DNA of 64,000 nt from NCBI GenBank assembly GCA_900544615.1, contig UQVS01000009.1:1-64000 (forward strand), given 5' to 3'. The translations under genes and the position numbers were made by a program. Of this stretch, positions 40,461 through 51,400 are shown in pieces (the first letter of the stretch is position 1; each line of letters begins with the position of its first letter). Origin of the DNA: an uncultured Oscillibacter sp. (GTDB taxonomy: Bacteria; Bacillota; Clostridia; Oscillospirales; Oscillospiraceae). Under the pieces are notes generated by a model. That model saw only the letters and a program-made list of their open reading frames with translations. It was not told where the DNA came from and searched no databases.

Positions 40461-40763
40461 ATGCGAAAAGGGGAACCCATGGGCGTCTGCAAGGCGCTGA
40501 CCATTACGAAGATCCTCTTCTGGAGCGGGATGGGGCTGATGCTGCTGAGCCTGGCAATCATGTCCATAGCGGATGATGCAGGCGCATGGACGCAAGGGCT
40601 GTCTTTTCTGGGCCTTCTGGTCTGCTTCGGCGGAATCGGATTCGGTTTCTGTAAGGTGCGCTGTCCCTATTGCGGAAAATCTCTCATGGCCGGAGGGCGG
40701 ATCCCTGGCAGCATCCCCAATTTCTGCCCGGAGTGCGGTAAGAATCCGCGGGATTTTGATTGA
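40461..40763 (+). CDS. Small membrane protein with zinc ribbon
   Basis: The product has 100 residues. Two hydrophobic segments (LFWSGMGLMLLSLAIMSIA and LSFLGLLVCFGGIGFGFC) are followed by a zinc ribbon CPYCGK ... CPECGK at the C-terminus. AGGAGG lies before the ATG. I do not recognise the family; it could sense or anchor on the cytoplasmic face. Confidence 0.72.
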   Translation: MRKGEPMGVCKALTITKILFWSGMGLMLLSLAIMSIADDAGAWTQGLSFLGLLVCFGGIGFGFCKVRCPYCGKSLMAGGRIPGSIPNFCPECGKNPRDFD

Positions 40764-40858
40764 ATTCCTCTCGAAATCATGTAAAGCGTATTGGCATTAC
40801 ATGGACTGATGCATAACTATTTGCAAAAAATGCAAGAGAAAAGAACAGGAGATGCCCT

Positions 40859-43800
40859 ATGGCCTTCACCCATCTACACGTGCATACGGAGTTCAGCCTG
40901 CTGGACGGCTTCTGCAAGATCAAGGAGCTGCCGGGAGTTGTGAAGTCCATGGGGCAGACCGCCTGCGCCATTACGGATCACGGCGTCATGTACGGCGTCA
41001 TCGACTTCTACCGGGCCTGCAAGGCGGAGGGGATCAAGCCCATCATCGGCTGCGAGGTCTATGTAGCCCCTCAGGGCCGCACCCGGTTTGATAAAGTCCA
41101 CGAATTCGACGGCGAGAGCCGCCATCTGGTGCTGCTGTGCGAAAATGAGGAGGGCTACCGCAATCTCTCCTACATGGTGTCCCTTGCGTGGACAGAGGGC
41201 TTCTATGTGAAGCCCCGGATCGACCAGAACCTGCTGCGGGAACACGCCGGGGGACTGATCGCCCTGTCCGCGTGTCTGGCCGGTGAGATCCCCCGCCGTC
41301 TGCGGAATGGAGAGTATGACAACGCCAAGGCCTACGCGCTGGAAATGGCGGAGCTGTTCGGCCCGGACCGCTTCTATCTGGAATTGCAGGATCACGGCAT
41401 CCGTGATCAGAAGCTGGTGAACCAGTCCATCCTGAAAATCCATCAGGAGACCGGCATCCCCATGGTCTGCACCAACGATGCCCATTATCTCCGAAAGGAG
41501 GACGCCGAGGCTCACGACATCCTGCTGTGCATCCAGACCGGCAAAACCGTGGACGACGAGAACCGGATGCGCTACGAGCCTCAGAACTTCTATCTCCGCA
41601 GCGAGGAGGAGATGGCGACGCTGTTCGAGGGCTACGAGGGCGCACTGGAAAACACCCAGAAGATCACGGAGATGTGCGACCTTGAATTTACCTTCGGCAA
41701 GTACCACCTGCCGGAATTCAAGCTGCCGGAGGGGTATGACAGCTTTTCCTATCTGAAAAAGCTGTGCGACGAGGGCTATAAGGCACGGTACGGCGGGGAC
41801 GACAAGTATCGCGGCCAACTGAAATACGAGCAGGATATGATCGAGAAAATGGGCTTTACCGACTATTTCCTCATCGTGTCCGACTTTGTGCGCTATGCCA
41901 AGAGCGTGGGTATCCCCGTAGGGCCGGGGCGCGGCAGTGCAGCCGGCTCCATGGTCAGCTACTGCCTGAGCATCACGGACATCGACCCCATGAAGTACAG
42001 CCTGTACTTCGAGCGCTTCCTGAACCCGGAGCGGGTGAGTATGCCGGATATCGACATGGACTTCGGCGACACCCGCCGGGGGGAAGTTGTGGACTATGTC
42101 CGCCGGAAGTACGGAGACGACCATGTGGCGCAGATCGTCACCTTCGGCACCATGGCGGCCCGCGGCGTCATCCGGGACGTGGGCCGGGTGATGAATATGC
42201 CCTATGCCGATGTGGACGCCATCGCCAAGCTGGTGCCGAATACCCTGCACATTACCCTGAACGATGCCCTGCGGCTTTCCAAACAGCTCAGCGACCTCTA
42301 CGACGCCGACGAAAAGGTGAAAAAGCTCATCGACACCGCCAGAGCGCTGGAGGGAATGCCCCGCCACGCGTCTACCCATGCCGCCGGTGTGGTCATCACC
42401 CGGAAGCCGGTATACGAATATGTGCCGCTGGCGAAAAATGACGAATCCGTGGTCTGCCAGTATATCATGACCACGCTGGAGGAACTGGGCCTGCTGAAAA
42501 TGGACTTTCTGGGTCTGCGGAACCTGACGGTTCTGGACGACGCCGTGAAGATGGTGCAGGCCCGCCAGCCGGATTTTACATTGGCAGACATCCCGGAGGG
42601 GGACCCGGAAACCTACAAAATGCTCTCTGACGGCAAGACTGTCGGCGTGTTCCAGATGGAGTCCACCGGCATGACCGGCGTGTGCGTGGGGCTGAAGCCC
42701 CAGAGCATCGAGGACATCACGGCAATCATTGCCCTGTACCGTCCCGGCCCCATGGATTCCATTCCCAAATTCATTGCCTGCAAGCATGATCCCGGCAAGG
42801 TCAGCTATATCATTCCCCAGCTGGAACCGATCCTGTCCATCACCTACGGCTGCATCGTCTATCAGGAGCAGGTGATCCAGATTTTCCAGCAGCTGGCAGG
42901 CTACACGCTGGGGCAGGCAGATATGCTCCGCCGCGCCATGAGCAAGAAGAAGGCAAAGGACGTGGCCAAGGAGCGGGAGGCGTTTCTCCACGGCGATCCC
43001 GCCCGCAACATCAAGGGCTGCGTGGCCAACGGCATCGACCCCGCCGCCGCCGAAAAGATCTACGATGAGATCTTCGCCTTCGCCAATTACGCCTTCAACA
43101 AGGCTCACGCAGTTTCCTACGCGGTGGTGGCCTATCAGACGGCCTACTTCAAGTGCCACTTTACGCGGGAATACATGGCGGCCCTGCTGACCAGCGTGCT
43201 GGATAACTCCGACAAGGTCTCCGGCTACATCGGCGAGTGCCGGGAGTGCGGCATTGCCCTGCTGCCGCCGGATATCAACCGCTCCGCAGACCGGTTCACC
43301 GTGGAGGAGGGGGGCATCCGGTTTGGCCTGGTGGCCATCAAGAATATCGGCCGGGGCTTCATTCAGGCAGTCATGCGGGAGCGGGAGACTGGGGGCGACT
43401 TTTCGTCCCTGTACGATTTTTGCAGCCGCATGAACGGCAGTGAAATGAATAAGCGGGCGGTGGAAAACCTGATCCGCTCCGGGGCGTTTGACTCCATGGG
43501 GGCCAGACGTTCCCAGCTGGTCAAGGTCTATGAAACGGTGATGGATTCCGTGGCGGCGCAGCAGCGGGACAATGTGGAGGGGCAGATGGATTTCTTCTCC
43601 ATGGCTGCCGCTTCTTCCGGCGCGCCAGCGCCTGTAAAGGAGATTCCGCTGCCGGATATCCCGGAGTACACCCCGGAAGAACTGATGACCATGGAAAAAG
43701 CCACAACGGGGCTGTACCTTTCGGGACATCCCATGGATCATTACCGGGAGATCGTCCGAAAGCTGAACGCCCCCTCCATTTTGTCCATTCTGGCGGATTT

Positions 43801-44341
43801 TGCGCGGGAGGACGGGCCGGAACGCTTCGCCGACGGCCAGCGGGTCACCATTGCCGGGGTGATTACCTCCAGCAAGACGAAAACCACGAAGAACAACAGC
43901 CTGATGGCCTATGTGATGGTGGAGGACGATACCGCCTCCATGGAGCTGCTGTGCTTCAGCCGGGTGCTGGAGACCTGCGGCGCTTATATGAAGGAAAATC
44001 TGGCGGTGGTGGTGAAGGGACGGCTGTCCGTCCGGGATGAGAAAGCCCCTCAGATCGTGTGCGATTCCATTTATCCGCTGACCACGGCGGACGGCGGTAT
44101 CCCGGAGCCGCAGCCGAAACAGGAAGCGTCAGGGGAGACGCTGTTCCTGAAATTCCCCAGCATCGAAGATCCTGCTATTCGGCATATGAAGCTGGTATTC
44201 CAGATGTTTCCTGGGAAAAGTACCGTCAAAATGGTTATGGCGGACACCCGAAAGGTCTATGCCGCTCAGGCGCTCCTGCATCCGGCGCTGGTGGAGGAGG
44301 CAAAAGAAACTCTGGGCAGCGCGAACGTGGTGGTAAAATAG
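40859..44341 (+). CDS. dnaE: DNA polymerase III subunit alpha (DnaE)
   Basis: A 1,160-residue replicative polymerase. It has an N-terminal PHP domain (HLHVHTEFSLLDG), a polymerase III core with catalytic aspartates in PDIDMDFGDTRRGE, a helix-hairpin-helix segment, and a C-terminal OB fold (VTIAGVITSSKTKTTKNNSL). This is a DnaE1/DnaE3-type enzyme by length. It lacks a C-terminal exonuclease-binding extension. The ATG is poorly spaced from a GGAG at 40849-40852, but the N-terminus matches the family. Confidence 0.96.
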   Translation: MAFTHLHVHTEFSLLDGFCKIKELPGVVKSMGQTACAITDHGVMYGVIDFYRACKAEGIKPIIGCEVYVAPQGRTRFDKVHEFDGESRHLVLLCENEEGYRNLSYMVSLAWTEGFYVKPRIDQNLLREHAGGLIALSACLAGEIPRRLRNGEYDNAKAYALEMAELFGPDRFYLELQDHGIRDQKLVNQSILKIHQETGIPMVCTNDAHYLRKEDAEAHDILLCIQTGKTVDDENRMRYEPQNFYLRSEEEMATLFEGYEGALENTQKITEMCDLEFTFGKYHLPEFKLPEGYDSFSYLKKLCDEGYKARYGGDDKYRGQLKYEQDMIEKMGFTDYFLIVSDFVRYAKSVGIPVGPGRGSAAGSMVSYCLSITDIDPMKYSLYFERFLNPERVSMPDIDMDFGDTRRGEVVDYVRRKYGDDHVAQIVTFGTMAARGVIRDVGRVMNMPYADVDAIAKLVPNTLHITLNDALRLSKQLSDLYDADEKVKKLIDTARALEGMPRHASTHAAGVVITRKPVYEYVPLAKNDESVVCQYIMTTLEELGLLKMDFLGLRNLTVLDDAVKMVQARQPDFTLADIPEGDPETYKMLSDGKTVGVFQMESTGMTGVCVGLKPQSIEDITAIIALYRPGPMDSIPKFIACKHDPGKVSYIIPQLEPILSITYGCIVYQEQVIQIFQQLAGYTLGQADMLRRAMSKKKAKDVAKEREAFLHGDPARNIKGCVANGIDPAAAEKIYDEIFAFANYAFNKAHAVSYAVVAYQTAYFKCHFTREYMAALLTSVLDNSDKVSGYIGECRECGIALLPPDINRSADRFTVEEGGIRFGLVAIKNIGRGFIQAVMRERETGGDFSSLYDFCSRMNGSEMNKRAVENLIRSGAFDSMGARRSQLVKVYETVMDSVAAQQRDNVEGQMDFFSMAAASSGAPAPVKEIPLPDIPEYTPEELMTMEKATTGLYLSGHPMDHYREIVRKLNAPSILSILADFAREDGPERFADGQRVTIAGVITSSKTKTTKNNSLMAYVMVEDDTASMELLCFSRVLETCGAYMKENLAVVVKGRLSVRDEKAPQIVCDSIYPLTTADGGIPEPQPKQEASGETLFLKFPSIEDPAIRHMKLVFQMFPGKSTVKMVMADTRKVYAAQALLHPALVEEAKETLGSANVVVK

Positions 44342-44342
44342 G

Positions 44343-44376
44343 AACAGCCCTCCGGCACTGCCGGAGGGCTGTTTTT
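44343..44376. terminator. Bidirectional terminator
   Basis: AACAGCCCTCCGGC (44343-44356) pairs with GCCGGAGGGCTGTT (44360-44373). T-run on + strand; the minus-strand DUF1643 gene converges here. Confidence 0.92.
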
Positions 44377-44986
44377 ATCGGTTCAGATAGGCGTCAATAT
44401 CGAAAGGCTGCAACGGGGTGGCCGCTTTCAGGTACAGGGGATGGTGTGGATGCCCGGATTTCAGCAGCGGCCCGGCAGTGAACCACCGGGCACCGGCAGC
44501 CTGTCCGTCTGCGGCAAAATCCCGCATACAGTCCATAAGGTAATCCCGCTTTTCGATGATGTTTCCCCATGCCGCCCAGATGGCGGGCTGCTCCGAAAGG
44601 GACAGCAGGTAGCGGAAGGCTTTTCGGTTTTCCGCGTGAAGGGCGGCATTGCACGTTGGCTCCATGTCATCCGGCCGGGTGGCCCGCTGGGCATAGACAT
44701 TGAACATGAGGAAACTGTCGTAGCCGTTATTCAATGCGATCCGCTGGGCGGATTGGAGGGTTGGATCCAGCGCATCCGGCGCGGCGGTAGAGGGGTTGAT
44801 CCCTACGCAGATCAGGGGCTTCAGGCCGCGGGTTCCCAGAATGTAACGGTACTCGGAATAGGTATGGGGAACATAGAGCCAGCGGTTTACGTCGTAATCC
44901 GCCGATGGCTGCAAAGCGGCCTCCAGAGCCGGTTCAAACAGCTCCAGAGGGACGGTGTCCGTGGTTCCTTTGGGAATATGGGGCAT
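44375..44986 (-). CDS. DUF1643 family protein
   Basis: The product has 203 residues. The core RYILGTRGLKPLICVGINPS, TAAPDALDPTLQ, and YDSFLMFNVYAQRATRP are DUF1643 signatures. The family is often found near mobile elements and phage genes, with unknown role. ATG 44986 has AAGGAG 8 nt upstream on the minus strand, preferred over a GTG three codons earlier. Confidence 0.88.
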   Translation of the reverse strand: MPHIPKGTTDTVPLELFEPALEAALQPSADYDVNRWLYVPHTYSEYRYILGTRGLKPLICVGINPSTAAPDALDPTLQSAQRIALNNGYDSFLMFNVYAQRATRPDDMEPTCNAALHAENRKAFRYLLSLSEQPAIWAAWGNIIEKRDYLMDCMRDFAADGQAAGARWFTAGPLLKSGHPHHPLYLKAATPLQPFDIDAYLNR

Positions 44987-45154
44987 GGGAAACACTCCTT
45001 ATCGTGATATTGCGCGGGCTGCCTTGAAAAAGCGCCGCCGCGCGTTCGTTCATTGGGATGATTGTAGCATGACCACGAAAAAAAGGCAATCGGGTCTATA
45101 TTTGGCGGCGGCTTTGTGGTAAGATAAAAATAGAATTGACTGCGGGAGGATACT

Positions 45155-48100
45155 ATGCTGACGATTTTGATCGGCCGTGCCAAAACGGGAAAATCGGATC
45201 AGGTGCTGCGGCGGATGGCGGAGCTGGGGGAACGTAGCCGCCAAATCCTGCTGGTGCCGGAACACGCCTCCCATCAGGCGGAAGTGGATGTCTGCCGCGC
45301 CTGCGGCGACACGGCCAGCCGCCATGCAGAGGTACTGAGCTTCCGGCGTCTCAGCGAGCGGGTGCTGAGCATCACAGGTGGAATTGCCGATGTGACGCTG
45401 GATAACGGAGGCAAGCTGCTGACTTTGCAGCGGGCGCTGCTGGAAACGGCCCCGCAGCTGACGGTGTATCGGAAGCCGTCCCAGAAGGTGGGCTTTCTGG
45501 AACAGATGCTGTCCCTGTTTGACGAGCTGCGGTGCTATGAGGTGACACCGGAGGTCCTTTATCAGCAGGCGCAGGACATCGGAGGGGCTACCCACGACAA
45601 GCTGACGGATCTCAGCCTGCTTTACGCTGCCTACGAAGCGCGGCTCTGCCGTCCTGGTCTGGATGCGCGGGATCGGATGACCAAGCTCTGCGACCATCTG
45701 GAGGAGTCCGGCTATGTGCGGGACAAGGATCTCTTTATCGACGGCTTTACCTACTTCAATGCACAGGAGCGCCGTGCGCTGGCGGTGTTTCTGCGGCAGG
45801 CGCGGTCTGTGACGGTCACGCTGCTGGGAGAGGTCAACAGCCGGGAAGAGATCTTTGCGCCGACGCTGAAGACTATGGAAATGCTGGAACGGCTGGCAAA
45901 GCAGGAAAACTGCCCTGTAATGGTAGAGAACTTGACAAGTTCTGATACATCTGCTCTTGGACATCTGGAACAGCACTTTTTCGGTGAAAATCTGCCCTAT
46001 GAGGGCAGCGGCGCCTCTGTCCGGCTCCGGGAGGCGTCTGCCGTTTATTCCGAAGTGGAGCAGACGGCTGCCGATATCCGGCGGCTGCTGGCAGCGGGGA
46101 AGTGCCGCTGCCGGGACATTACGGTGGCGGCCCGGAATATGGGAGACTATATGGGTACCATCGAAACAGTATTCGAGCGGTACGGGATCCCGGCCTATCT
46201 CAGCCGCCGCAGCGACATTCTGGAAAAGCCGGTGCTGAGCCTGCTGACCGGGGTGCTGGCCTCCATTTCCAACGGCTATGAGTATGAGGATATGTTCCGC
46301 TGGCTGAAAACCGGCTTGGCGGGTCTGACCCCGGAGGAATGTGACCTGCTGGAAAACTATGTCCTGAAATGGGAGATCCATGGCCAGATGTGGCTGCGGG
46401 ACGTGGACTGGACGGAAAACCCGGACGGCTACGGTGCGCCGTGGAATGAGCTGCGGCAGAACCGGCTGAATCAGGTGAACGAACTGCGCCGCCGGGTGCG
46501 CGGCCCTCTGAGCCGTCTGGCGGAGGGCCTGAAGGCCGGGACAACGGCCCGGACCTATGTGGAAGCCCTGTACGGGTTTATGGAGGAGCTTCATCTGGAA
46601 GCAGCGTTGACGGAGCGGATGCACCGGCAGGCGGATGCGGGACGGATGCAGGAGGCGGAGGAAACCGCCCAGCTGTGGGAAATCCTCTGCGGCGTGCTGG
46701 ATCAGTTTGTGGAGATTCTGGGGGAGGAGCATCTGACCGGCGATGAATTTGAGCGGCTGTTCCGGCTGGTGCTGACCCAGTACAGCGTGGGGACGATCCC
46801 CGTATCACTGGATCAGGTGTCCGTCAGCGAGATTACCCGAAATGACCGGCACACCACAAAGTATCTGTTTCTGCTGGGCGCTAACGACCATGTGCTGCCG
46901 GATCCCGGCCAGAGCGGCGGCCTGCTGAATGAGGACGACCGGCAGGAGCTGGCTCTCCGGGGAATTGAGCTGGCCCCCAGCGGCATGGAGCGGATGGGCG
47001 TGGAGCTGCAAAATCTCTATGCGGCGCTGGCCCAGCCCACCGAAGGACTGACGGTGAGCTACCCGGTGACGGATGTCTCCGGCAGCGAACTGCGTCCGGC
47101 TTTTGTAGTGGAGCGGCTGCGGAAGCTGTTCCCGGATTTGCAGATGGAGCGGGAATCTTCCGGCAAGGAATATCGCCTTACAGCGCTTGCCCCGGCACTG
47201 GAAACGGCAGGGCAGCGGCGGAACAGCACCCTCTGGCAGTACTTCCGGCAGGACCCGGATACGGCCCGGCGGCTGGACGCTATGGAGTACGCGGCGGCTG
47301 CCCGGCGGGGCAGCTTGTCGCCTGCCGCCGTCCGGGCTGTTTACGGCCAGCGGATCTCCATGACCGCTTCCCGGCTGGAACGGATCCGCTCCTGCCATTT
47401 TGCCTATTTCATGGAATACGGCCTGCGGGCGAAGCCGCGGGAACCGGCGGCCTTTGACGCGCCGCAGATCGGTACGTTCCTGCACTATCTGCTGGAAAAC
47501 GTGACGCGGGACGTGCTGGCGCAGGGGGGCTTTGCCGCTGTGGACAATGACCGGCTGCATGGCCTTGTACGGCAGTATATCGACCAGTATGCGGCGCAGG
47601 AGCTGCACAATTTCCAGAATCGGAACGCCCGGTTCCAGTACCTGTTCCGGCGGCTGCGGAACACGGCCTATGCGGTCATTGATCAGGTGGCGGAGGAACT
47701 GCGGCACTCCGACTTCATTCCCATGGCCTTTGAGCTGTCCTTCGGCGGGAAGGACGGAACTCTGCCGGCGGTTACCATCTCTCAGCCGGACGGCGAGCTG
47801 CGGGTGGGCGGCAAGGTGGACCGCGTGGACGGCTGGATCAGGGACGACAAGCTTTACCTGCGGGTAGTGGACTACAAGTCCGGCAAAAAGAAGTTTGATC
47901 TGGCCAACGTCCGCATGGGACTGGATATCCAGATGCTGCTGTACCTCTTTGCTCTGCAAAAAGAGGGAAAGCGGTATTTCGGCCGGGAGATCGAGCCGGC
48001 GGGTGTGCTGTACCTTCCGGCACGGGACGAGATCCTGAGTATGGAGCGGAATGTGACCCCGGAAGCGCTGGAAAAGGAACGGGAAAAGACGCTGAAGCGC

Positions 48101-48484
48101 TCCGGTCTGCTGCTGGGGGAGCCGCAGGTGCTTCAGGCCATGGAACACGAGGCTCTGACGGAGCCGCACTATCTGCCCCTGCGGGTGAACAGAAGCGGAG
48201 ATCTTTCCGGCAGCATCGCCTCCGCCGCCCAGCTGGGCAGGCTGGGTAATTATGTGGACAGGCTGCTGCGCCAGATCTCCGCAGAACTGCACAGCGGCAA
48301 TATCGACGCCGATCCCTGCTGCCACAGTGAGGAGGACAGCCAGTGCCGCTTCTGCGACTGGGCGTCGGCGTGCCATTTCCGGGACGGGCAGGACCGGGAT
48401 CATCTGCGGTATATTCTGCCGGTGAAGCCGGAGGAATTCTGGCAGGAGCTTGAGGAAGGAGGCGGCGAGCCATGGCAAAACTGA
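45155..48484 (+). CDS. addB: Helicase-nuclease subunit AddB
   Basis: A 1,109-residue subunit of the AddAB recombination complex that processes double-strand breaks. GRAKTGKS (residues 7-14) forms the degenerate Walker A of AddB. The C-terminal nuclease domain carries VDYKSGKKKFDL, and the iron-sulfur cysteines are visible as one upstream Cys (SCHFAY-like) plus CCHSEEDSQCRFCDWASAC near the end. It overlaps addA by 13 bases. AddAB also recognises Chi and protects against phage DNA. Confidence 0.93.
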   Translation: MLTILIGRAKTGKSDQVLRRMAELGERSRQILLVPEHASHQAEVDVCRACGDTASRHAEVLSFRRLSERVLSITGGIADVTLDNGGKLLTLQRALLETAPQLTVYRKPSQKVGFLEQMLSLFDELRCYEVTPEVLYQQAQDIGGATHDKLTDLSLLYAAYEARLCRPGLDARDRMTKLCDHLEESGYVRDKDLFIDGFTYFNAQERRALAVFLRQARSVTVTLLGEVNSREEIFAPTLKTMEMLERLAKQENCPVMVENLTSSDTSALGHLEQHFFGENLPYEGSGASVRLREASAVYSEVEQTAADIRRLLAAGKCRCRDITVAARNMGDYMGTIETVFERYGIPAYLSRRSDILEKPVLSLLTGVLASISNGYEYEDMFRWLKTGLAGLTPEECDLLENYVLKWEIHGQMWLRDVDWTENPDGYGAPWNELRQNRLNQVNELRRRVRGPLSRLAEGLKAGTTARTYVEALYGFMEELHLEAALTERMHRQADAGRMQEAEETAQLWEILCGVLDQFVEILGEEHLTGDEFERLFRLVLTQYSVGTIPVSLDQVSVSEITRNDRHTTKYLFLLGANDHVLPDPGQSGGLLNEDDRQELALRGIELAPSGMERMGVELQNLYAALAQPTEGLTVSYPVTDVSGSELRPAFVVERLRKLFPDLQMERESSGKEYRLTALAPALETAGQRRNSTLWQYFRQDPDTARRLDAMEYAAAARRGSLSPAAVRAVYGQRISMTASRLERIRSCHFAYFMEYGLRAKPREPAAFDAPQIGTFLHYLLENVTRDVLAQGGFAAVDNDRLHGLVRQYIDQYAAQELHNFQNRNARFQYLFRRLRNTAYAVIDQVAEELRHSDFIPMAFELSFGGKDGTLPAVTISQPDGELRVGGKVDRVDGWIRDDKLYLRVVDYKSGKKKFDLANVRMGLDIQMLLYLFALQKEGKRYFGREIEPAGVLYLPARDEILSMERNVTPEALEKEREKTLKRSGLLLGEPQVLQAMEHEALTEPHYLPLRVNRSGDLSGSIASAAQLGRLGNYVDRLLRQISAELHSGNIDADPCCHSEEDSQCRFCDWASACHFRDGQDRDHLRYILPVKPEEFWQELEEGGGEPWQN

Positions 48485-51400
48485 ACCTGACGGAGCAGCA
48501 GCAGGCGGCGGTGGAAAACCGCGGCGGCAGCCTGCTGGTGTCCGCCGCCGCCGGTTCCGGCAAAACCAAAGTGCTGGTGGAGCGGCTGTTTCGGTATGTG
48601 ACAGAGGATCACTGCCACGTTGACGATTTCCTCATCATCACCTATACCAAAGCCGCCGCTGCCGAGCTGCGGAGCAAGATCGCCGCAGAGCTGTCCAAAC
48701 GGCTGGCGGAAGCGCCCGGCGACCGGCATCTCCGCAGCCAGCTGCTGCGGGTCTATCAGGCGGACATCAAAACCGTGGACGCGTTCTGCACGGCGCTGCT
48801 GCGGGAAAATACCCATCTGTTGGCCCATGAAGGAGAACGCTATACCCTGACGCCGGACTTCCGGGTGTTGGACGAAAACGACGCGGGGCTTCTGCGGCAG
48901 CGGGTGCTGGATCGGGTGCTGAGCCGGTTTTATGAGGAACTGGACGAAGGCGGCGCCCTGCTGGCAGATACGCTGGGAGCCGGACGGGATGACAGCGCGC
49001 TGGCGGCGCTGGTGCTGGAAACCTATGAAAAGCTCCAGAGCCACGCCTATCCGGCTGTTTGGCTGGAAAAGAACCGGGCCGTCTGGGAGAACTGCGGCGG
49101 TGATTTCAACGAGACACCCTATGCCGCCGAACTGCTGACGGGAATCCGGCGGAAGGCGTTCCACCACATGATGTCCCTGCGGAAAGCGGCGCTGTCCACG
49201 GCGGATGGAGACCTTTACAAAGGATACGGCGAGAAATTCCTGACGGCCAGCCGCAGCTTTGCGCCGCTGGCGGCAGCCTGGAATTGGGAATCCGCGCATG
49301 ATTCCTTTGAACATCTGGAATTTCCGCGGCTTATTACCCCCAGAGGGATGAAGGACGACCCGGAGGTTCTGCGGCTGAAAAAGCTGTGGGAGAGCGCCAA
49401 AGATACGGTGAAGAAGCTGGAGAGCATTCTGTCCGTCAGCGGGGAGGAGGCTATGGAGGATCTGCGGACCATGGCTCCGGCCATGACGGCGCTTCTGCGG
49501 CTGACAGCGGACTTTTCAGACGCCTATCGGCGGGAAAAGCTGCGGATGAACTGCGCCGATTTCTCCGATCAGGAGCATCTGGCGCTGGAACTGCTGGTGT
49601 CCGGGGATGGCGGCCCCACTCCGCTGGGCCGTCAGGTGGCGGGCCGCTACCGGGAAATTCTGGTGGACGAGTATCAGGATACCAACGAGGTGCAGAACGC
49701 CATCTTCCGGGCGGTGTCCCGCGAGGGGCAGAACCTCTTTACTGTGGGGGACGTAAAGCAGAGCATCTATCGCTTCCGGCTGGCGGATCCCACCATTTTC
49801 CTTGACAAGTATAAGCGCTTTGCACCGGCTGAAACTGCTGCGGATGGGGAGGAACGGAAAATCCTGCTGTCCAGGAACTTCCGCTCCCGGCAGGAGATTC
49901 TGGACGCAGCCAACTTTATCTTCTCCGGCATCCTGTCTGTGGACATGGGGGAGATGGAATACGGGGAGGAGGAATCCCTCCATTTCGGCGCGGCCTATTA
50001 TCCGCCCCGGACAGACTGCGATACGGAATTTCATCTGATCTCCGCCCGGCAGAAATCGGCGGCGGAGGATCGCCCTGTAAAAAAACTGCTGGCGGAGGCG
50101 CGATTTACGGCAGGGCGCATCCGGCAGCTGCTGGACGGCGGGTACCCCGTCACCGGCGAGGACGGCGCTCTGCGGCCCTGCCGCCCGGAGGATATTGTGA
50201 TCCTGATGCGCTCCCCCGGCAGCCGGGCCGCCACCTTTGCACAGGCGATGGCGGAGCAGGGAATCCCCTGCTCCTTTGAGGAGAGCGGCAGCTTTTTTGA
50301 GAGCATGGAAATCGCGGTAACGCTGTCACTGCTGGAGATCATCGACAATCCCCGGCAGGATGTGCCGCTGATTTCCGTGCTGCGGTCGCCGGTGTTCGGC
50401 TTTGTGCCGGACCGGCTGGCGGAGATCCGCAGCCATGACCGGGACGGTGATTTTTATGACGCCCTGCTGGCAGACGGTGGGGAGGATGTGCAATCCTTTC
50501 TGTCCACCCTGTCCGCCCTGCGGGAAGCGGCGGGGGACATGAGCGTGTGCCGCCTGCTGTGGCATCTTTACAATACGCTGGATCTGCTGGGCATTTTCGG
50601 CGCGATGGACGAGGGTACCGCCCGGCAGGAAAATCTGATTGCCCTGACCCGCCATGCTGAGCGCTTTGAAAGCAGCGGCTACCGGGGACTGTTTGCCTTC
50701 ATTACCCAGCTGCGGCGGCTGATGGAGGCCGGAGAAGCGCCGGAGGTGAAGATCTCCAGCGGCGCAGGCGGCGTGCAGCTGATGAGTATTCACAAGTCCA
50801 AGGGCCTGGAATTTCCTATCGTATTTCTCTGTGATCTGGATCATGCCTTTTCCCGGCAGGACTTTGACACCCCGGTGCTGGTGCATCCTGCGCTGGGCCT
50901 TGGCCCCCGGTGCATCGACCTGAAGCGAAAGATCCGCTATCCCACCATGGCAAGGCTGGCGCTGGAAGAAAAGCTCCGCCGGGAAAATCTGGCGGAGGAG
51001 CAGCGGGTGCTGTATGTGGCCATGACCCGTCCCAAGGAGAAGCTGATTCTGGTGGACGCCATGTACCATGCGGAGACTCGGCTGAAAAAGCTGACCGCTG
51101 CTGCAGGTTTTCCCGTCATGCCGGAGGTGGTGGCGGAGGGAAAATGCTTCGGCGACTGGATTCTGCTGCCGCTGCTGTGCCGCCCGGAAGCGGCACCGCT
51201 GCGGGAACTGGCCGGGATGGATGCAGATGAGCTGTACACAGGAAATACCAGCCCGTGGCAAATATTTTTGCATGACAGCAACGATTTCGCTGAAGCGCCC
51301 CGGCAAAGCAGACCGGAAGCACAAAACAAGACGGAAACAGGGACTTTTGACCCGTCGGTGATGCTGTTCCAGTACCCCTATCAACGGGAAACCCTGCTGC